From NCBI GenBank assembly GCA_009667805.1, contig CM019063.1, positions 89,121,877-89,185,876 of the forward strand: 64,000 nucleotides of DNA, given 5' to 3'. The position numbers and the translations under genes were made by a program. How positions within the stretch are numbered: position 1 is the first letter of the stretch; the number at the start of each line of letters is the position of its first letter. The stretch comes from Leptobrachium leishanense (Eukaryota; Chordata; Amphibia; Anura; Megophryidae). This document shows positions 1 through 9,589 of this stretch, piece by piece. The notes under the pieces were generated by a model, which was not told where the DNA came from, did no database searches, and saw only the letters and a list, made by a program, of their open reading frames with translations.

Positions 1-485
1 TCTCTCCGCTCGATATTGACTGGGGACGCCGACCACCGGATCTGTTGTCTGGCCTTCTGTCTGTCAGCCGCAACTCAGCCAGCTTACCGCCTGCTCCCCG
101 CTTCAATCGACCGCGGTACTCCTTACTCGAGGGGTCTTCTCTCCTCAGCACTGCACTCGGAATACAGCTGGTGATGTCTCTCTCCCGCAAGGCTGGGTGC
201 CCGATTGTGAGGCCCAATCCACTCTGTCTGCGCTCCGGCCTAGCTCTTGATCTCTCCTTCTGTGTGTGTCTCTGTGCATCCGCTCTCCTCAGCTCCCTGG
301 CGCGCTCTGCCTGCTCTCCACGAGGTGCAGGATGTACAGCCTCTCCACAAACCCACCCACTTCCTGTTTCTTCGCAAAGCATGCATGGATATGTAGTTCA
401 AGTGTCCAGGGTCTTAAATCGTGATAGTCTCCATCTTGTGGCCAAAAATGGGTACTGCCACAGTAAACTTTAACACATCGCTACA
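1..485 (-). repeat. 3' LTR of Gypsy copy 1 (partial)
   Basis: Positions 1-485 repeat 7368-7853 almost base for base; the only clear difference is a one-base indel near 188 (a run of three C against GGCCC in the other LTR). The inner edge ends in ...GCTACA at 485, directly next to the polypurine tract. The near identity of the two LTRs implies a fairly recent insertion. Confidence 0.93.
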
Positions 486-498
486 CTCTCCCCCTCCT
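486..498 (-). other. Polypurine tract of Gypsy copy 1
   Basis: On the minus strand the 13 bases next to the 3' LTR read AGGAGGGGGAGAG, all purines. This is the expected plus-strand primer position for an LTR retrotransposon. Copy 2 has the matching tract at 37031-37042. Confidence 0.85.
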
Positions 499-562
499 AG
501 AACTCTTGGGTCTCTCCAAGGAGGTACAACAGTTACATTATCCTTTACAATTTGCACACAGT

Positions 563-1168
563 TTATACGGTATATACAGGTTCAGCAGCATACATGCAGT
601 GGGTTAGAAACACTTTCTCAAGCTGACTCATGGTCTGGGCTACCTCAGCTAACATAGCAGACACTTCGGGCAATCTCTGCACAGTGGTGATGGCCTCTTC
701 AGTGCTATGTCCAGGTGAGTCATAAGTAAGTCGCTGGGGCGGCCGAATAGAGCGTTTTTGTTCAGGCTCCCTCTGTTCCTCTTCAGGTGGAAGTACTATG
801 GGCGTTGGCTCAATTTCTCTCTCTATCACTGGAGCAGACGTTTCTTCAGAATATGATCCCTCCAGTGAAGGCATAGAACCGTAATCACCTGAATAAGCTT
901 CCGGAGCTACCGGGATCCCCACAGCCTCAGGGGCTTCCCACTGAAATTCAAGCGGCTCAGGGATATCAACAGTCTCAGGGACTTCCAACAAGAATTCAGG
1001 AGCTTCAGGCCTCAAATTACTCTCCCATCGTTCAGGAACTGAGGTAATCTCTTCAGGCTCCGGTGAACGTATCCAGTCCAGACAGAAACTTTCTTCCTCA
1101 CTGTCCCTTTCGCTCTCTTCGACAGCGGGTCTGTTGAGACCGAGTAACAGGAGGAACACGTGGAGCAC
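563..1168 (-). pseudogene. Pol C-terminal tail after integrase (frameshifted), Gypsy copy 1
   Basis: This is about 190 residues that follow the integrase GPY/F region. A two-base deletion near 1130 (copy 2 keeps the bases at about 37670) puts it out of frame with the integrase piece. The tail is rich in Glu and Pro, with phased short repeats of the form PEAPEFLLEVPE and VPETVDIPEPLEF, and ends in a short predicted helical stretch (LPEVSAMLAEVAQTMSQLE). No chromodomain or Env-like feature (signal peptide, membrane segment) is visible. It is conserved in copy 2 (37110-38263), which argues that it is a genuine Pol extension. Function unknown. Confidence 0.7.
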
Positions 1169-2450
1169 GCAGATTCGCCAGAGGAAGTTCGTTTTCCACT
1201 GGTACCCTCACAGCCTCTCTCAATGGTAACAAGTGATTTCGGTGCCAATTCTTGAGGGGACCAGCCTTTCCATCAGGGCGAATCTGATACACCGGCAGAC
1301 CTGGCAGTTGTTTGCAAACAATGTAAACCTGAGAACTCCATCTATCCGCCAGCTTGTGTCTCGCAGCAGCACCCAAATTCTTCAACAGAACCCTATCACC
1401 GGGTTGCAGATCCTGTACTCGAACCTTCAAATCATAGTTCTTCTTGTTCCTCTGTTCCCTGTTACCTGAAGTCAAACGGGCCTGTTCAAACGCAGAAGCC
1501 AGATTCTTCCGAAGTCTATCCACATAGTTTCTATGAGAAGCTACCGACGTCTGGTCTAGAGATAACCCAAATGCCAAATCAACCGGCAGTCGAGCTTCTC
1601 TTCCGAACATAAGACGGTACGGTGAATATCCAGTGGCATCACTCTCCGTACTGTTATATGCATGCACCAGAGTAGCTATGTGACGACTCCAACTCTGCTT
1701 CTCCACATTAGACAAGGTCCCCAGCATATTTAGCAGCGTGCGATTGAACCTTTCAGGCTGAGCATCACCCTGAGGGTGGTATGGCGTAGTTCGAGTCTTT
1801 TGAATTCCCAACAACTCCAACAATTGCCCGACCAATCTACTTTCAAAGTCTCTTCCCTGATCAGAGTGTATTCTTCTTGGCAGGCCGTAATGAACAAAGA
1901 ACTTTTCCATCAGCACCTTCGCCACTGTCGGAGCGCGTTGGTCTTTTGTAGAAAAAGCTTGGGCATAACGGGTGAAATGATCAGTCACTATCAGAATGTT
2001 CCCTTGCCCACTAGCATCCGGCTCTAAGCACAGGAAGTCAATGCACACCAAATCCATGGGTCCCTGACTCTGTAGATGGCTCATTGGAGCAGCTCGGGTT
2101 GGTAGAGTTTTCCTCTGAATGCACCTCAGACAGGAATGGCAGTAACTCTCGACTTCAGCCCTCATGCAAGGCCAATAAAACCTATCTCGCACCAATTTAA
2201 AAGTTCTCTCAGCACCCAAATGTCCATGCTCATCATGTAATGATCGCAACACACTCTCCCTGTGTTTGGTGGGGAGAAATAACTGTTGAATCTCTTCGGA
2301 ATTGGTCGAGGGGCCCCTTCGGTAGACCACACCATCCAACATCTTCAACCGCTCCCACTCTTTGTAGACCAATCTGGCTCCATCCGGGGAATTGGTTAAC
2401 AGAATCTCTCGCTGGTTTGCAGTCAGGGCCTTTATGGTCAATGCAATCAA
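1098..2450 (-). pseudogene. Pol fragment: integrase, Gypsy copy 1
   Basis: The integrase catalyses insertion of the cDNA. The zinc-binding H-H-C-C segment is visible (DEHGHLGAERT ... CHSCLRCIQRK), followed by the DDE core: Asp in VCIDFL, Asp in HSDQGRDF, Glu in [13 protein letters not shown]-type C-terminal domain follows (LQPGDRVLLKNLG ... LPVYQIRPDG). All three catalytic acids are present. The piece is separated from the RT/RNase H frame by a one-base deletion near 2470, and from its tail by a two-base deletion near 1130. The first Met is internal; in copy 2 the same sequence is continuous with the upstream part. Confidence 0.93.
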
Positions 2451-2473
2451 AGGATCTCTAGCTTGATCCGCTT

Positions 2474-3829
2474 TCAGTCCTGCTTGGAAAAGGTAGGTAG
2501 ACTTTCATCCCTCAATTGCGTAGGGTTACAGTAGAACTCAGGAACAGCCGCGGCCATGACTCCTATGGCCTCCGCTTCAACTCCTCCCTTGACCCGGCGC
2601 TCTGTTCCTTGACACAAAGCTTGCACCCCGTCTGGAGTTAACTGAGTCCATTCTGTAGTGTAGGGTCTTCTTGATAAAGCATCAGCATCTCGATTGTTCA
2701 CCCCAGGGCGATACTTCAGGCTGAACCGAAACCCTGATAGAGCGGCCAACCACCGATGTCCCGTTGCGTCCAGTTTCGCAGTAGTAAGGATATAGGTGAG
2801 AGGATTATTATCCGTCTTGATCACGAACTCAGCTCCATACAGATAGTCTTTCAACTTGTCCACCACTGCCCACTTCAAGGCCAGGAACTCCAGTTTGTGA
2901 GTAGGATAGTTCTTCTCAGAAGGCGAAAGGCTCCGGCTCACATACGCTACAGGCCTCAGCAATCCATCATACTCCTGATATAGGACTCCTCCTAGACCTT
3001 CTCGGCTGGCATCCACATGTAGTTCATATGGCTTGTGAGGGTCCGCGTAGGCCAGAACAGGAGCTCGGGTTAGATTCTCTTTCAGCTTCATAAACGCACC
3101 TTCACATTGACTAGTCCATTCACCTTGTATGGACTCTTTAGCCTTCCTTGGTCCCGGAGCGGAAGGGTTTCGGTCAGAGACCTTACAGCCTTCTTCGGTG
3201 GTCTCTTTCTGCAGGAGTTTGTTCAGCGGCTGAGCTATCTTTGCAAATCCTCCCACAAATCTTCGATAATACGAGCAGAATCCCAAGAAAGATCTAAGTT
3301 CAGTGACGTTTCGAGGTCTAGGCCAAGAAGCTACGGCCTCCAACTTTCGAGGATCTGTCGAAACACCTTCTGCCGAGACCACGTGTCCCAGATAGGTGAC
3401 TGACGGCAAACAGAACTGGCATTTCTCCAGAGACAATTTCAACCCCTCTTCATGGAGCCTCTTCAAGACCTTCTCCAAACGTTGCTCATGCTCTTCCAGA
3501 GTCTTCCCGAACACAATTATGTCATCCAGGTACACTAACACTTCGATTAGATTCATATCCCCGACTGTCTTCTCCATCAACCGTTGAAACGTGGCGGGAG
3601 CTCCCGTCAGACCTTGAGGCATTCTATTGAACTCAAAGAACCCCAGTGGGCAAATGAACGCAGTTTTCTCTTTGTCTTCAGGGTGCATCGGTATTTGATG
3701 ATATCCACTTCGCAGATCTAGTACACTGAACCACTTTGCTCCAGACAAACACTGTAAGGCATCTTCAATCCTAGGAGTGGCGTATTGGTCGGGGATGGTT
3801 CTTCGGTTCAGGTGCGATAGTCTATGCAC
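2474..3829 (-). pseudogene. Pol fragment: reverse transcriptase and RNase H, Gypsy copy 1
   Basis: The RT palm carries FSVLDLRSGYHQI, the FNRMPQGLTGAPATF box and the catalytic YLDDIIVF box. RNase H follows, with acidic residues in LHVDAS, KLEFLALKW and KTDNNPL and the closing DADALSRRP motif. The start of RT lies in the previous frame (3808-5172): a one-base deletion at about 3810 breaks the junction, which copy 2 reads through. A second one-base deletion near 2470 ends this frame before the integrase. Catalytic residues are intact; only the frame is broken. Confidence 0.94.
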
Positions 3830-5172
3830 AAGCGTACAGAACCATTCTTCTTCCTGACCAGCACTATTGGAGATGCATATGGGCTCCTGGACTCTTGAAT
3901 CACATTGGTTCTCTGCAACTCATTTAGTTGTTCTCGCAGATCATCCAAGTCTCCCAGCGGAACTCGCCTTGACCTTTCACGAAACGGCTTGTCTTCTTGC
4001 AACCGAATGCGGTGTTCCGTACTCTTAGCCAGGCCCACATCGAACTCATCTTTCGAGAATAATTCTTTCCACTTCAGAACTTGAGACTGAAGACGTTTCT
4101 TCCACTCAGGTGAAATGGGAGCGTCCTTGGGGTAGAATCTTTCATCTGGAATCTCTTTCTCTTCTCCCCCTCCTGAATCGGTAGAGAGGGGTGTAACAGA
4201 CTCTACTTGCCCGATAGGCATTCGTGCTTTAAGGACCACTGGAAAATCTGTTACATTGCACACACTGACCGAGACTCTTCCACGTGTTCTCTTCAAGGCT
4301 TTTGTGGAGATTATTTCAGGAATTACTTCGACTCCGGTTTCACTCCCATGACTGACATCGGTTCCCAGCACCACATAAGGACCCGGTTGCGATCCGTTCA
4401 ACTTGACTGAAACCCGGAAGCTCGCTACTTCTCCCGCTTGCAGGACCTTCTCTGTCCCACCCAGTCTCCACAGTCTTCCCACCTCAGCAGGTGCTTTCCG
4501 TTCAACCATCCTCTGATAGACCGGTCGTAACATGGGGTGCACTCCTTGAGTTGACCCTTCTTCCACTACGATGGGGGTCAGGAGACGCCGCACTAGGTCC
4601 GTATTCGTCCCCACTATCAGAGAGCTTCTGTTTGCACCCGAGGGTCGGGGGCACACAATGGCCAAGGCGTCACAGCCTCCGGACTGTCCGATGACTTCAG
4701 ATCCGATCTCCAACCTTACTTGCAGATACCCGTCATAAGGGAGTTTCTCAGTGCCGATACCCCAGATTTCCAAATCCTTCAGTTCTTGCAAGGGAATATG
4801 TTTCAAGTGTCTCTCATAGAAATCTCGGTAGATCAAAGTCACTTGGGCCCCTGAATCCAACAGGGCTTTGGTGTAGACTCCCTCCACTTGAATTGGCACA
4901 ATAGGAGAAGGACCTATCAGCTGATCAGGAAACTTTGTAGCGGTATCCGGACGTTTAGACCCAGTTTGCTGGACCCTGGCCTTTTTCTTGGCCCGTGCAG
5001 GTTTTGGGTGTGCATTGCCTCCCCATGACGTAGACCCGGACACTAAGGGAGTGACTCTTTCCATTCTGGCAGGCTCAGCAGTTGGCTTAACTTTGGGCCC
5101 TCTTGCCCTCCTAGCCCTGACTTGGTTTCTGGAGCGGGGTTCAACCTTCGGGCACCCAGGTTGCTCCTTCAC
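3808..5172 (-). pseudogene. Pol fragment: aspartyl protease and start of RT, Gypsy copy 1
   Basis: A basic N-terminal linker is followed by a retropepsin-like aspartyl protease with the active-site motif ALLDSGAQVTLI at about residue 103, then by the RT fingers (SPYASPIVLVRKKNGS, RLCIDYRT). The frame has no ATG near its start; it overlaps the gag stop in the -1 frame and is entered most plausibly by ribosomal slippage at GGGAAAC (5187-5193). It ends prematurely at 3808 because of a one-base deletion. Confidence 0.92.
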
Positions 5173-5193
5173 TGGTGCCCTCTGGCGTTTCCC
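5142..5193 (-). promoter_or_regulatory. Predicted gag-pol -1 ribosomal frameshift signal
   Basis: On the minus strand GGGAAAC lies at 5193-5187 in the phase G_GGA_AAC relative to gag, 15 bases before the gag TGA (5171-5169). A 6-base spacer is followed by a 7-bp stem: GGGCACC (5180-5174) pairs with GGTGCCC (5156-5150). The loop bases CAACCT (5163-5158) can also pair with AGGTTG (5147-5142), suggesting an H-type pseudoknot, although the 2-base third loop is tight. The -1 frame is open from the slip site into pol. Copy 2 keeps the heptamer and most pairs (41640-41703). Prediction only. Confidence 0.7.
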
Positions 5194-6659
5194 GCCGGTG
5201 GGGTAGACAACAGTCCTTCTAAAGCTTTCAACAATCTCTCGACTCTATCCTTCTCAGGCTTTCGGCCCTGGCACTGTGCGCGGAAATGGCCCATTTCTCC
5301 ACAACCGAAACATCTCTTCTTAGAGAGCGGAGACGTAGTTTCTTGTTGAGATTTTGTTAAAGGGTTTGGACCAGACGCCACAGCAACTTCTGTCGTCTGC
5401 ATACCTGTTAGGAACTTTTGCATTTCCCCCTGCATCTCGGTCACCTTCATCAACACCCTGCACAGTTCAGCGTGCGCTTTCTGCAGTTCAGTTTGAGCTT
5501 CCTGTACCTCCTTTACAGTCTTGAACAACTCGCTTCGTTCAGAAGGGTTCGATTCTTTAGCAGCCCTTCCGGTGGATTTAAACCCGACTAACTGTTCCTG
5601 TTCGTCCAGGTCAGATCCATAGGTGTCTATCGAGTCGTTTTCAGGCTGTAGACCGTCGTTATATCTCGCAGGTTGTGCATAAGCCCTTTCTCCCCGCCTG
5701 AAGGATTTCTCTTCCAGCAGAGCCTCCTCCTCTCGTACAACTCGGATCAGTTCCAAGTACTTCAACTCTTGATTGACTGCTCTGCTTCTCAGCTGCATCA
5801 TCACCGGATCTAACGGTTGAGAGCCTCTCAGGATCTGCTTTATTCGTATCTTATCTACGTCAGCCGGTTGGGCCCCTTTCTTGAGGAGTATTTGGTGCAG
5901 AATCTTATCCAAGCGCCTCATGTAATCAATCATTCTCTCACCTCTCTTCTGATAGGTGTGTTCGTACTGATATACCAGTTCCGCTGCCTTTTCTGTTCGC
6001 CCAAACACTTCTTCAAGAACGTTCAGATAATCCAAAGCAGTACAATCTTTTCTACTCAATTTTAGGTTTCTCACCGCTTCTGACGCAGGTCCCTTTAAAC
6101 TCTCGGTGATCCTTTGCTTTTTCTGGGCCTCAGGGACGTCCCACTCATCCAGAGCCTGCATCGCCTGTTCCACCCATTCCTCAAAGGTTTCTTCTCCCGC
6201 CGGAGTTGGTACATTTCCTGTAAAGTTCCTTAACCGTCGATAACCGAAATTAGTGTGAGGAGGGCTTGTTTTCTGACATTTAGCCAACAAATCTCCAATA
6301 GCCACGATAAATTCAGGCCCGATCATGGCCAACGGACTGGGCGCGGAAACACTTTCGGCTTCGCCACGTGGCGCACTTGGCTGAATCAGTTGGACTTCCA
6401 CCTCAGCGGTCAACTTCATGCTCGCGCCCCGAAAACATGCTGGAATACCTTTTCTCCATTCGAGAAGAACATGCGTGTGAGAGGTATCTGGGTTTTTCTT
6501 AATGTCCAGAATTAACCCCCGATGATCTGGTGCTAGCGTGGCCACGGCCTGGCGAATCTGATCTTCGGCCCAAGTGTCTGCGGGAATATCCATGACTACG
6601 CAACATGCTAACTGACTACTATACTCCCCACACCATTCGGCAGCAGTGTCTGGATCCAT
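5169..6659 (-). CDS. gag: Gag polyprotein with PNMA-like N-terminus and CCHC zinc knuckle
   Basis: Gag forms the capsid shell and packages element RNA. The ATG at 6659 gives about 496 residues beginning MDPDTAAEWC; the open frame extends upstream to 6716 without another ATG. Residues 1-95 (WC motif, VVMDIPADTWAEDQIRQA) resemble the RRM-like head of the vertebrate PNMA/MOAP1 family, which is itself derived from Gypsy gag genes. A capsid-like helical core follows (FTGNVPTPAGEETFEEWVEQ ... LKGPASEAVRNLKL), then a charged coil (KEVQEAQTELQKAHAEL), then one zinc knuckle CFGCGEMGHFRAQC (C-x2-C-x4-H-x4-C). It ends in TGA inside the frameshift signal. The frame is intact in this copy. Confidence 0.9.
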   Translation of the reverse strand: MDPDTAAEWCGEYSSQLACCVVMDIPADTWAEDQIRQAVATLAPDHRGLILDIKKNPDTSHTHVLLEWRKGIPACFRGASMKLTAEVEVQLIQPSAPRGEAESVSAPSPLAMIGPEFIVAIGDLLAKCQKTSPPHTNFGYRRLRNFTGNVPTPAGEETFEEWVEQAMQALDEWDVPEAQKKQRITESLKGPASEAVRNLKLSRKDCTALDYLNVLEEVFGRTEKAAELVYQYEHTYQKRGERMIDYMRRLDKILHQILLKKGAQPADVDKIRIKQILRGSQPLDPVMMQLRSRAVNQELKYLELIRVVREEEALLEEKSFRRGERAYAQPARYNDGLQPENDSIDTYGSDLDEQEQLVGFKSTGRAAKESNPSERSELFKTVKEVQEAQTELQKAHAELCRVLMKVTEMQGEMQKFLTGMQTTEVAVASGPNPLTKSQQETTSPLSKKRCFGCGEMGHFRAQCQGRKPEKDRVERLLKALEGLLSTPPAGNARGHQ

Positions 6660-6695
6660 ATTTAACCCTTTAGATGCGGTTTTTCCAGAGACTGA

Positions 6696-6715
6696 ATCCC
6701 GGAAACGAGCCCCCA
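6696..6715 (-). other. Primer-binding site, tRNA-Pro-like
   Basis: Two bases inside the 5' LTR, the minus strand reads TGGGGGCTCGTTTCCGGGAT. The first 11 bases match the complement of the tRNA-Pro 3' end (as used by gammaretroviruses), and after two extra T the remaining CCGGGAT also matches. The same site occurs in copy 2 at 43204-43223. The primer call is inferred from this match. Confidence 0.72.
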
Positions 6716-6717
6716 CG

Positions 6718-7853
6718 TGTAGCGCTCACTCCCGGAGGAGCCGCTGAAAATGAACCACGGGTCAGTCTCCCCGCACTAGGGAATAAATATACTCCAACAC
6801 GCTGAACAGTTTTATAATTTAAAAGGTTTACTAAAAAGTTTGCAGCTCTTAAGACACGGTATATGCAGGAAGATTTACAGTACTTTCGTAACACGATAAA
6901 CGCGTAGCGGTAAAAGAAACGAAAACACGAGGGCTTCGTATTTTCGGAAAAAAAAACCCCGACCGAGCAGAAAATTAAAAGATACGAAATTCGAGGAAAA
7001 ACCGCGTAGCGGGACACAATAAAATACACAGTTCTCGTATTACGATAGGCGCGCAGCGGGAACAAAAAAAGGAAAAAATCGTTCAGAATGTAGCTTTTTC
7101 TTTGCCCCCTTGTATGGATTTTGAAAAAGGAAAACAGAGTCCTGCACAGGTTAAGTCCCAGAACTTGAAGTGATATATATTTATATATGTAGGGTACCCG
7201 GGTACTTTTCTACTGGCCAGTGAGCTTGCTTTAACGATGTCTTCGACTAGTCAGTTGGGGCCCTGTGGGTTTTAGAAGGAAACAGCAGTGTACGCTTAAA
7301 TTTACACACGGCCTTGGGGGCCTCTCACCCATCCGGCGCAAGCTTGAGGCTCCGCTGACCCAGGACGTCTCTCCGCTCGATATTGACTGGGGACGCCGAC
7401 CACCGGATCTGTTGTCTGGCCTTCTGTCTGTCAGCCGCAACTCAGCCAGCTTACCGCCTGCTCCCCGCTTCAATCGACCGCGGTACTCCTTACTCGAGGG
7501 GTCTTCTCTCCTCAGCACTGCACTCGGAATACAGCTGGTGATGTCTCTCTCCCGCAAGGCTGGGTGGCCCGATTGTGAGGCCCAATCCACTCTGTCTGCG
7601 CTCCGGCCTAGCTCTTGATCTCTCCTTCTGTGTGTGTCTCTGTGCATCCGCTCTCCTCAGCTCCCTGGCGCGCTCTGCCTGCTCTCCACGAGGTGCAGGA
7701 TGTACAGCCTCTCCACAAACCCACCCACTTCCTGTTTCTTCGCAAAGCATGCATGGATATGTAGTTCAAGTGTCCAGGGTCTTAAATCGTGATAGTCTCC
7801 ATCTTGTGGCCAAAAATGGGTACTGCCACAGTAAACTTTAACACATCGCTACA
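6718..7853 (-). repeat. 5' LTR of Gypsy copy 1 (1136 bp)
   Basis: Bounded by TGTAGCG (6718) and GCTACA (7853), i.e. TGTAGC/GCTACA short inverted ends. The section 6860-7060 holds about three diverged repeats built around a CCGCTACGCG / TACGAAA core (minus strand). The LTR is related to, but clearly diverged from, the copy 2 LTR (several blocks differ), so the two copies belong to separate subfamilies. Confidence 0.93.
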
Positions 7854-8082
7854 CGTGTATAGTTGATGAATATATAGATTATGTTGGATAGTTCATAAAG
7901 TGCTATTGTACATAATTAAAGTGTTATAGGATACTATTATAAGCTCCTATTTCTATTAATTATAAGGTGCTATAACGTGTATAGTTGATGAATATATAGA
8001 TTATGTTGGATAGTTCATAAAGTGCTATTGTACATAATTAAAGTGTTATAGGATACTATTATAAGCTCCTATTTCTATTAAT
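7854..8082. repeat. 122-bp tandem duplication beside the Gypsy LTR
   Basis: The unit starting CGTGTATAGTTGATG at 7854 recurs at 7976 with no visible mismatch for about 107 bases, then diverges at 8083. The array sits at the 3' side of the Penelope-like element and is cut on its left by Gypsy copy 1. It may be the terminal repeat (pseudo-LTR) of the Penelope-like element, which commonly occurs as partial tandem copies; this is inference. Confidence 0.8.
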
Positions 8083-8169
8083 TTCATAGCATAACCATTG
8101 CTATGGTCGGGTGTTGAATTTTTTATACCTTTTATATAAACCCCTTTTGTATATAAAGAGGACGACAAT

Positions 8170-8565
8170 TTAAAGAAAATGTGACAACTCAAAGTCGCTA
8201 TTTAAATCTCCCGGTACTAAAGTCCCCAGTTCAAAGATAAATTTAATCTCTTCTTTCCCTAGCATCGTGGTTTCCCTCATGCCCTTATTTGTACATTTAA
8301 CCTTTTTTATAGCAGAAAACATAAGACCTTTAGAGCATCCACTATGTTCTAACTTAAAATGTTGGGATACAGAGTGTTTTTCATATAGTTTATTAATGTT
8401 TCTAGCATGCTCCGAGGCTCTAACGTTTAAGGCTCGACTGGTACACCCTATATATTGAAGTCCACACGGACATTCCAAAAGATATATCAAATTTTTTGAA
8501 TAGCAAGTTAGGACTCCTTTGATTTTTGTAATCTTCCCTGTCTTCTTATTATTGAAACTCTCCAT
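8170..8565 (-). pseudogene. GIY-YIG endonuclease domain of the Penelope-like element
   Basis: The endonuclease nicks the target DNA to prime reverse transcription. The segment NLIYLLECPCGLQYIGCTSR holds the two motif strands (IYLLEC, QYIG), followed by the conserved Arg in ALNVRASEHARNI and histidines further on. An adjoining Cys-rich stretch just upstream (about 8566-8640) translates to YYGCYQCLACR, which may be an extra zinc-binding motif. The piece is continuous with the linker to RT but separated from it by frame breaks. Confidence 0.88.
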
Positions 8566-9001
8566 ATAACGCTTATGATTTCCTGTGGACCTACAAGCTA
8601 AACACTGGTAGCAACCATAATAACCTTCTTTAACATTAAAATGATTATTCTCTCATTAATGAATTTACTTTTGACCAATCTCGTTTTTCTGTTCTTGGCC
8701 CCCCAAAAAATAATCTTGGGCTTATCTCCAATAATATTAAGATCTTTATCCTTTTTTAAAACATGCCAGTGTTTTTTAAAAACCTTTTTAATTAAAAAAT
8801 CTTTATCATTAAAATCACATAAAAGGGGACCTCCTTTATCCTTTCTTTCCCAGTTTTCTATTGCAATAGGCTACTTTGATCTACTTCTTTTAAATCTTCT
8901 ATCAATTGATCTAATTCAAGACTATCGTAACCTTTGTCTATGAACTCTTGTTTGAGGATATTCACCTGTTCCTCAAATATTGCAACATCGGAGCAATGTC
9001 T

Positions 9002-9589
9002 TCATATCCTGGTGAACTGTACTTTAGGAATCCCCTTTAACCATATCATGTTTTGACAACGCGTTCTGTCAATAAATATATTGATGTCCACGTCTTTAAA
9101 GTAGGTTTTAGTTTCCAGTATGCCATTGTTTACATAAATCTCCAGATCCAGAAAAGAGATCCTTTCTTTACTCCATTTTTTATCAAGTTTTATGCCCCAA
9201 TCCCCATTGTCCAATTCCGATAGAAATTCTATCAATTCTTTTTCTTCTCCCTTCCATATGAATAGGTCATCAATGAACCTCCTATATAAGGGCACTTTTT
9301 TCTGCACCCAGACACACGAACCATAGACAAAGCTGGTTTCCCAGCCTGCCATATAAAGGTTAGCGTAGCCAGGCGCAAATTTCGTGCCCATAGCTGTTCC
9401 CCTGGTCTGGACAAAATATTCTCCATCAAATTGAAAATAATAATTATTTAATATAAATTCTATTCCGTCCATCAAAAAATCAATCTGTTTATCGTCCAGA
9501 CCCTTAAATATAGTTAATTGTTCCTTAATGATTTCCAATCCCTTTTTATGGGGTATATTACTATACAGTGCATTGACATCACACATCAC
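9002..9589 (-). pseudogene. Reverse transcriptase palm of the Penelope-like element
   Basis: Contains the Penelope-type RT boxes CDVNALYSNIPH (first catalytic Asp), RGTAMGTKFAPGYANLYM and YRRFIDDLFIWKG, where the DD pair is the catalytic aspartates. The order and spacing match Penelope-like RT rather than LINE or LTR RT. The frame overlaps the fingers region (9579-10001) in a different phase, so one indel near 9585 separates them. Catalytic residues are retained. Confidence 0.92.

Larger units (their letters stand above)
1..7853 (-). mobile_element. Ty3/Gypsy LTR retrotransposon, copy 1 (left LTR truncated by window start)
   Basis: The element reads right to left: 5' LTR (6718-7853), primer site, gag, pol, polypurine tract, and 3' LTR (1-485, its outer part lies beyond the window). 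The order protease, RT, RNase H, integrase identifies Ty3/Gypsy (Metaviridae-type) rather than Ty1/Copia. Gag is intact from its ATG. Pol is broken by three small indels near 3810-3830, 2460-2475 and 1125-1140, each visible because copy 2 (35954-44299) reads straight through the same point. The left flank is missing, so the target duplication cannot be tested; the right flank begins inside a 122-bp tandem repeat at 7854. An endogenous element, not autonomous as it stands. Confidence 0.95.

Noticed and set aside
1..473. Plus-strand frames inside both LTR pairs (142 and 117 codons, and the frames at 6670-7065 and 7231-7647)
   Set aside because: Identical frames recur in both LTRs of an element because the LTRs are copies; no domain and no promoter context.
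563..1168. The tail of Pol as an envelope gene
   Set aside because: No signal peptide, membrane segment, furin-like site or cysteine pattern; sequence is acidic and proline-rich and in frame with integrase in copy 2.
5172..5172. A separate start codon for pol at the gag stop
   Set aside because: The triplet at 5172-5170 on the minus strand is GTG, not ATG, and copy 2 has no equivalent; the slip site explains the overlap better.
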